A stretch of DNA of 45,672 bases from Stenotrophomonas maltophilia (GTDB lineage Bacteria; Pseudomonadota; Gammaproteobacteria; Xanthomonadales; Xanthomonadaceae). The stretch's first letter is position 1. Each line of letters starts with the position of its first letter. Positions 41,775-45,672 of the stretch are shown here, piece by piece. Below the pieces are notes generated by a model. It was not told the DNA's origin. It worked only from the letters and a program-made list of their open reading frames with translations, and ran no database searches. Where the stretch lies: positions 39,765 through 85,436 of the forward strand of contig NZ_RAVT01000030.1 in NCBI RefSeq assembly GCF_013464915.1, written 5' to 3'. Made by a program: the position numbers and the translations under genes.

Positions 41775-41866
41775 GGTCCCTTAAAAGGGGGACGGAGGGG
41801 ATTAAGACGTATCCGGCCACTGGGGCCGATTGCGCCTTAATCCCCTCCGTCCCCTTTTAAGGGACC
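41775..41866. repeat. Full GGGGACGGAGGGG palindrome, copy 1
   Basis: Arms GGTCCCTTAAAAGGGGG... (41775-41806) and ...CCCCTTTTAAGGGACC (41836-41866) pair along about 31 positions with one bulged G. It starts 2 bp after the stop of the FrnE-type gene and lies 71 bp upstream of nagZ. Confidence 0.9.
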
Positions 41867-41868
41867 GG

Positions 41869-42564
41869 TCAGACCTTGCAGCCGTCCGGGCCGCAGGCCT
41901 CGTCGCCATCGGCGGGCGGCTCCGGCGCGCCCTGCTCGGCGGCGATCTGGCGCAGTGCGTTGGCGAAGGCCTCGGGCGGCTGCGCCCCGGAAATGGCCCA
42001 CTTCCCATCGATGACGAAGGTCGGCACCGACGAAATGCCCAGCGCATGGGCCTGGGCCAGCTTGGCGTCGACTTCGGCCAGGCCGTGATCGGAGGCCAGC
42101 ATCTGCGCGATCTCACCCGCATCGAGGCCGCCAGCGGCGCCGGCCTTGATCAACACCTGTGGGTCGGCCAGGTTCTGGCCCTGCTCGAAGTGGGCGCGGA
42201 ACAGCGCCTCACCCACCGCGTCCTGCACGCCGTGCTGCCCGGCCAGCCACAGCACCCGGTGCGCCGGCAGCGTGGTCACCCGCACCTGGCCCTGGCTGAA
42301 GTCCATCGGCAGCCCTTCGGCCCGCGCGGTGGTCTGGGTCTGGCTGAGGATCTGCTCGGTACGCTCGGCGCCGCCGAACTTGCGCACGTAGGCCTCGCGC
42401 AGCGGCACCGGGGTGGCGTCCGCGTCCGGATCCAGCTGGAACGGCTGCCAATGGATGTCGAGCTCGGGCGCGTCGGCGCCCAGCAACTGCACGCCCTGCT
42501 GGAAACGATGCTTGCCGATCCAGCACCAGGGGCAGACCACGTCGGAGTAGATGTCGATTCTCAT
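41869..42564 (-). CDS. FrnE-type DsbA family oxidoreductase
   Basis: A 231-residue thioredoxin-fold protein with a CPWC active site (residues 11-14) right after the first strand, MRIDIYSDVVCPWCWIGKHRFQ. The cis-proline loop is SSVPTFVIDGK. The insertion between has the helical domain of the FrnE/2-hydroxychromene isomerase-like group. It has no signal peptide, so it is cytoplasmic, as for FrnE. It is expected to act in thiol-disulfide exchange or isomerisation; a CGPDGC tail adds two cysteines. Confidence 0.9.
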   Translation of the reverse strand: MRIDIYSDVVCPWCWIGKHRFQQGVQLLGADAPELDIHWQPFQLDPDADATPVPLREAYVRKFGGAERTEQILSQTQTTARAEGLPMDFSQGQVRVTTLPAHRVLWLAGQHGVQDAVGEALFRAHFEQGQNLADPQVLIKAGAAGGLDAGEIAQMLASDHGLAEVDAKLAQAHALGISSVPTFVIDGKWAISGAQPPEAFANALRQIAAEQGAPEPPADGDEACGPDGCKV

Positions 42565-42593
42565 CCCCCCGACATGGGGCCCACCCCCGCCGA

Positions 42594-42671
42594 AAAAAGG
42601 GGACGGAGGGGATTAAGTCGCTTTCCGCACAGGCGGGGTAAAGGCGACTTAATCCCCTCCGTCCCCTTTTT
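42594..42671. repeat. Full GGGGACGGAGGGG palindrome, copy 2
   Basis: Perfect 27-bp arms (42594-42620, 42645-42671), from AAAAAGGGGACGGAGGGG to GTCG, with a loop that adds CTTT/AAAG. It begins 6 bp after the CYTH gene stop and ends 29 bp before the FrnE start codon (minus strand). Confidence 0.92.
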
Positions 42672-42677
42672 GGGGTT

Positions 42678-43163
42678 TCACCACTGTGAATAGGGGCGGC
42701 TGGCGAGCGCGACGTTGTAGTAGCGGGCGTCGTCGGTCACTTCGGCGCCAACCCAGCCCGGCAGGTCGATGACCTGGTCAGCGCTGTCCAGCTCGACCTC
42801 GGCCACCACCAGACCGGCGTTGTCGCCGAGGAATTCATCCACTTCCCAGGTCAGGCCGGCGTGCTCGACCAGATGACGGCGCTTGTCGATCAGGCCACCA
42901 ACACAGAGCGCCAGCAGCGCGCGCGCATCGTCCACCGGTATCGGGTAGTCGAACTCCTGGCGGGTGTGGCCGATGGTGCGCGACTTCAGGTTCAGCGCGG
43001 CGTGATCGCCTTCGATGCGGACCCGCACCGACGCGTTCTGGGTGCCACGGTCGAGCGCGCCCATGTCGTTGATGTAACCCTGCGCCATCGGGATCACCCG
43101 GTGCGCAGCGGATCGCCAGCCATCGTTGATGACCAGGAATTTGCGTTCGATTTCAATGCCCAT
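42678..43163 (-). CDS. CYTH domain protein
   Basis: A 161-residue protein with the CYTH signature EIERKFLV at its N-terminus, then SVRVRIEGDHAALNLKSR and further acidic/basic tunnel residues (EFDYPIP, GLTWEVDEFLGDNAGLVVAEVEL). CYTH enzymes are triphosphate tunnel hydrolases or cyclases acting on polyphosphate, thiamine triphosphate or ATP; the substrate here is unknown. The start at 43163 gives the family N-terminus. It is 33 bp after rlmD, and its start codon lies in a 13-bp hairpin. Confidence 0.88.
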   Translation of the reverse strand: MGIEIERKFLVINDGWRSAAHRVIPMAQGYINDMGALDRGTQNASVRVRIEGDHAALNLKSRTIGHTRQEFDYPIPVDDARALLALCVGGLIDKRRHLVEHAGLTWEVDEFLGDNAGLVVAEVELDSADQVIDLPGWVGAEVTDDARYYNVALASRPYSQW

Positions 43164-43187
43164 GGCGCGATTATGCGCCATGGGCAT
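43156..43187. promoter_or_regulatory. Hairpin enclosing the CYTH start codon
   Basis: Perfect 13-bp arms ATGCCCATGGCGC / GCGCCATGGGCAT with loop GATTAT. On the minus strand it lies between the rlmD stop and the CYTH coding region and includes the ATG at 43163 in its 3' arm. There is no U-tract, so it is not an intrinsic terminator; translation control is possible. Confidence 0.7.
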
Positions 43188-43196
43188 GACAGCCGC

Positions 43197-44531
43197 TCAG
43201 CGCTTTTCGAACACCGCGATGCTTTCCACGTGCGCGGTGTGCGGGAACATGTCCATGGCACCGGCACTGACCAGGGTGAAGCCCTGTTCGTTGACCAGAT
43301 AGCCGGCATCGCGTGCCAGCGAGCCCGGATGGCAGCTGACATAGACGATGCGCTTGAACTGCTTCAGCGGCAGCTGCTGCAGCACTTCGATCGCGCCCGA
43401 GCGCGGCGGGTCCAGCAGCAGCTTGTCGAAGCCCTGGCGCATCCACGGGGTGCTGCGCTGGTCCTGGGTCAGGTCGGCGCTGAAAAACTGCGCGTTGGCC
43501 AGACCATTGCGCTCGGCATTCTCACGAGCACGCGCGACAAGGCCGGCATCACCCTCCACGCCGACCACTTCGCGCACACGGCGGGCCAGCGGCAGGGTGA
43601 AATTGCCCAGGCCGCAGAACAGGTCCAGCACGCGCTCGTCCTCGCCCGGTTCGAGCAGGTCCAGGGCGTGGGCGATCATCTTCTCGTTGAGCTTGGCGTT
43701 GACCTGGATGAAGTCCAGCGGGCGGAACGCCAGCTCGACGTCCCACGGCGCCAGCCGGAACGACAGCGGCACGCCCTGCCCGTCCAGCGGCTGCACGGTG
43801 TCTACGCCACCGGACTGCAGGTAGATCACGAAGCCATGCTGCTGGCCAAAGGCGGCCCAGGCGGCGCGGTCGGCATCGCTGAGCGGCTGCAGGTGGCGCA
43901 CGGTCAGCACCACCGCCTGGTCACCGGCGATGAACTCGATCTGCGGGTTGTCGCGCTTGCCATCGAGCGATTCGATGAAGGTCGACAAGGCCTCGACCTT
44001 GGTACCGATCTCCGGGATCACGGTCAGGCACTGGCTGAGATCGGCAACGAAGCGCGGATCCTGTTCACGGAAGCCGACCAGGGTCTTGTCCTTCTTTTCG
44101 ACCCGACGCACCGAGAACCGGCCCTTGCGGCGGTAGCCCCAGCTCTCGCCGACCAGCGGCGCCAGCACGACACCCGGCTTCACGTGGCCGATGCGCTCCA
44201 GGTTGTCCATCAGCACGCGCTGCTTGGCGACAATCTGCTGGTCTTCGTCCAGGTGCTGCAGCACGCAGCCGGCGCAGGTGCCGAAGTGCGGGCACTTCGG
44301 GGTCACGCGCTGCGGCGAGGCCTGCAGTACTTCCACCGTGCGCGCCTCATCGAAATGGCGGCTGCGGGCAGTCTGTTCCGCCATGACCACCTCGCCCGGC
44401 AGAGCGCCGCTGACGAAGGTGACCTTGCCGCCCTCGCCTTCACGGCGGGCGACGCCGCGACCATCATGGCTGAGGTCGAGGATCTCGGTCTGGAATGGGG
44501 TACGGTCGATGCGGGAGCGGGATCGGGCCAC
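43197..44531 (-). CDS. rlmD: 23S rRNA (uracil-1939-C5)-methyltransferase
   Basis: A 444-residue RNA m5U methyltransferase. An N-terminal TRAM-like domain (EILDLSHDGRGVAR) is followed by an Fe-S cysteine set (C80, C86, C89 in KCPHFGTCAGC, and a later Cys in LSQCLTV). The SAM-binding motif is DLFCGLGNFTLPLA, catalytic base region LLLDPPRSGA, nucleophile Cys400 in YVSCHPGSLARD. I chose the GTG at 44531, giving ARSRSRIDRTPFQT at the family N-terminus; the ATG at 44564 adds 11 residues. It is divergent from the response regulator. Confidence 0.95.
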   Translation of the reverse strand: MARSRSRIDRTPFQTEILDLSHDGRGVARREGEGGKVTFVSGALPGEVVMAEQTARSRHFDEARTVEVLQASPQRVTPKCPHFGTCAGCVLQHLDEDQQIVAKQRVLMDNLERIGHVKPGVVLAPLVGESWGYRRKGRFSVRRVEKKDKTLVGFREQDPRFVADLSQCLTVIPEIGTKVEALSTFIESLDGKRDNPQIEFIAGDQAVVLTVRHLQPLSDADRAAWAAFGQQHGFVIYLQSGGVDTVQPLDGQGVPLSFRLAPWDVELAFRPLDFIQVNAKLNEKMIAHALDLLEPGEDERVLDLFCGLGNFTLPLARRVREVVGVEGDAGLVARARENAERNGLANAQFFSADLTQDQRSTPWMRQGFDKLLLDPPRSGAIEVLQQLPLKQFKRIVYVSCHPGSLARDAGYLVNEQGFTLVSAGAMDMFPHTAHVESIAVFEKR

Positions 44532-44658
44532 GTGGCAACAGGCTGCGGGCAAAAATGGGGGCATATTGTCGCAGATCCTGACTGGCAGGGTCTGGACCCG
44601 CTTGCGCCCGCCGCCGCCGTGCTTGATGATTGCAACAGCTGACATGGAGGCAGCCCTG

Positions 44659-45387
44659 ATGCAGATGACCCCGCGGGCCAGCCGGCCCCGCTTCCTGCTT
44701 GTCGAGGACGACATCATCAGCCGCGGTTTTTTCAAAGCGGCGTTGGAAACGTTACCGGCGGACGTGGACACCGCAGACTCATTGGCCAGTGCCCTGGCCA
44801 GCGCCGAGCCCGGCGCGCATGACCTGTGGCTGATCGACGTCAACCTGCCGGACGGCAACGGCGCGCAGCTGCTGCGTGAACTGCGCCGTTCGCACCCCGA
44901 TACCCCGGCGTTGGCCCATACGGCCGATGGCGACACCTCCATTCATGCCCGCCTGCGCGAAGCCGGCTTCAGCGACACGCTGGTCAAGCCGCTGGGCCGC
45001 GACCAGTTGCTGAAGGCCGTGCGCCGCGCGCTGGTGAACAGCCCGGCGGGGATCTTCGTTGCCCCGGCCCCGGCAGCGGTCGAGCTGCAGGTGCAGGACT
45101 GGGACGAGACCGCGGCACTGGCCGCGCTCAATGGCCAGCGCAACCACCTGATCGCCCTGCGCGAGCTGTTCCTGGCCGAGTTGCCGGGCGTACGCGACGC
45201 GGTTGAACAGGCCGTGGACCAGCATGACGAGCGCCAGCTGCGCAGCCAGCTGCACCGGCTGCAGGCCAGCTGCGGGTTCGTGGGCGCGGCACGGCTGGCA
45301 CGGGCGGTGCGGCAGCTGCATCACGCACCGGAGTCCGGGCAGGCGCAGGCGGGGTTCCGCGCGGCGGTGGCTGCCCTGCTGCACTGA
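44659..45387 (+). CDS. Response regulator with receiver and Hpt-like domains
   Basis: A 242-residue signalling protein. The receiver (10-125) has the acidic pocket E16-D17-D18, the phospho-acceptor Asp60 (LIDVNLPDGNG), switch Thr88 and Lys110 (LVKPLG). A linker leads to a C-terminal Hpt-like helical bundle (about 150-240) with His199 in LHRLQASCGFVGAARL, in the place of the phosphorylated His. There is no DNA-binding domain, so it probably relays phosphate to or from a histidine kinase elsewhere. The ATG at 44659 has GGAGG 8 bases upstream. Confidence 0.88.
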   Translation: MQMTPRASRPRFLLVEDDIISRGFFKAALETLPADVDTADSLASALASAEPGAHDLWLIDVNLPDGNGAQLLRELRRSHPDTPALAHTADGDTSIHARLREAGFSDTLVKPLGRDQLLKAVRRALVNSPAGIFVAPAPAAVELQVQDWDETAALAALNGQRNHLIALRELFLAELPGVRDAVEQAVDQHDERQLRSQLHRLQASCGFVGAARLARAVRQLHHAPESGQAQAGFRAAVAALLH

Positions 45388-45672
45388 GGGGTGTTCGGCA
45401 GGGCTGCGCCCTGCACCCGCAGAGGCTTCAAGCCAAGGCAACAGCAAAAGCAAAAGCTGGCATTCCGTGGCTTGGCGGGGCGGTATCGGAGCGCGGGGAC
45501 GCCGTAAACCCGTCCATGGGGGCTTGGCAGCCGCATCCATGCGGCTGACACCCCGCCCTCCGATACCGCCCCGCCTCTGACAGTTTTCCGCGATCGGGTA
45601 GATCCACGCCATGCGTGGATGAATTTCTGTCAGATATCGAAATCAATCTGGGGTCAGATCCGTTTTCCGAGG
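45388..45672. repeat. Composite structured repeat, copy D
   Basis: This 285-bp gene-free end repeats the half-unit seen at 17079-17617: hairpin GCAGGGC-tgc-GCCCTGC (45398-45414), A/C-rich tract, GCATTCCGTGG, long palindrome (arms 45474-45498 and 45551-45575, 24/25), inner hairpin CAGCCGCAT-cc-ATGCGGCTG (45528-45547), linker CTGACAGTTTTCCGCGATC, and SMAG 45597-45620. The last bases start a GGGGTCAGATCCG repeat that runs off the window. Confidence 0.85.

Noticed and set aside
42861..44642. A 593-codon plus-strand ORF antisense to rlmD and CYTH
   Set aside because: It is a His/Gln/Ala-rich shadow frame, while both minus-strand genes have clear motifs.
44779..45612. A minus-strand ORF starting in the composite repeat and running under the response regulator
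   Set aside because: Its N-terminus is translated SMAG and palindrome sequence, and the rest is antisense to a supported gene.

Overview
The window is a high-GC gammaproteobacterial chromosome segment, most likely Stenotrophomonas (S. maltophilia complex, Xanthomonadaceae). The evidence is the codon and GC bias, close family matches for ordinary housekeeping genes, and many short palindromes ending in GTAG/CTAC that match the SMAG repeats known from S. maltophilia. I see no rRNA, tRNA, CRISPR array, transposase, prophage or integrase gene.

Layout. 1-4.3 kb: a DUF2147 secreted protein, metG, a HAD-IB phosphatase, a short stand-alone RnfB ferredoxin and a RidA-family protein. 4.5-8.6 kb: mprF (aminoacyl-phosphatidylglycerol synthase/flippase) converges on a two-domain AcvB/VirJ-family hydrolase, so a likely synthesis and turnover pair meets tail to tail across a SMAG dimer. 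8.6-14.1 kb: an HD / oxidoreductase-like / DUF998 operon, a transglutaminase-like TPR protein, yjdM, yegD, a YkgJ cysteine-cluster protein and a 60-residue protein. 14.1-16.1 kb: an ECF sigma factor, a membrane-anchored putative anti-sigma factor and a DUF4097 protein form one translationally coupled operon. 16.3-17.6 kb: a small membrane ORF and a MscS-type channel, followed by about 540 bp of structured repeats. 17.6-22.8 kb: a YbiI-like zinc finger, DUF2058, a YgjP-like metallopeptidase, a pseudouridine-synthase-like protein lacking its catalytic Asp, a phospholipase D family protein and an HDOD protein. 23-29.4 kb: leucine dehydrogenase, an S8 autotransporter protease with a lipobox, a thiolase, and two tandem alanine-rich lipoproteins. 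29.7-37.2 kb: aidB diverges from a four-gene overlapping operon for ligase-associated DNA damage response (exonuclease, ATP-dependent ligase, Lhr-like helicase, PdeM phosphoesterase). 37.2-45.4 kb: an FAD monooxygenase, a cold-shock protein, a nagZ-hpt overlap followed by methylthioinosine phosphorylase (cell-wall recycling plus purine/methylthioadenosine salvage), a FrnE-type DsbA protein, a CYTH protein, rlmD and a receiver-Hpt response regulator.

The least explained material is intergenic. Four copies of a roughly 80-110 bp long-stem palindrome with two internal hairpins (A 17179-17280, B 17425-17529, C 29565-29668, D 45474-45575) keep their fold while the stem sequence changes. Three of them lie in a composite that begins with a GC-rich hairpin 10-12 bp after a stop codon and ends in a SMAG. 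A second palindrome family built on GGGGACGGAGGGGATTAAG abuts three stop codons by 2-6 bp. Gene calls rest on motif recognition and translation only; no database search was run.
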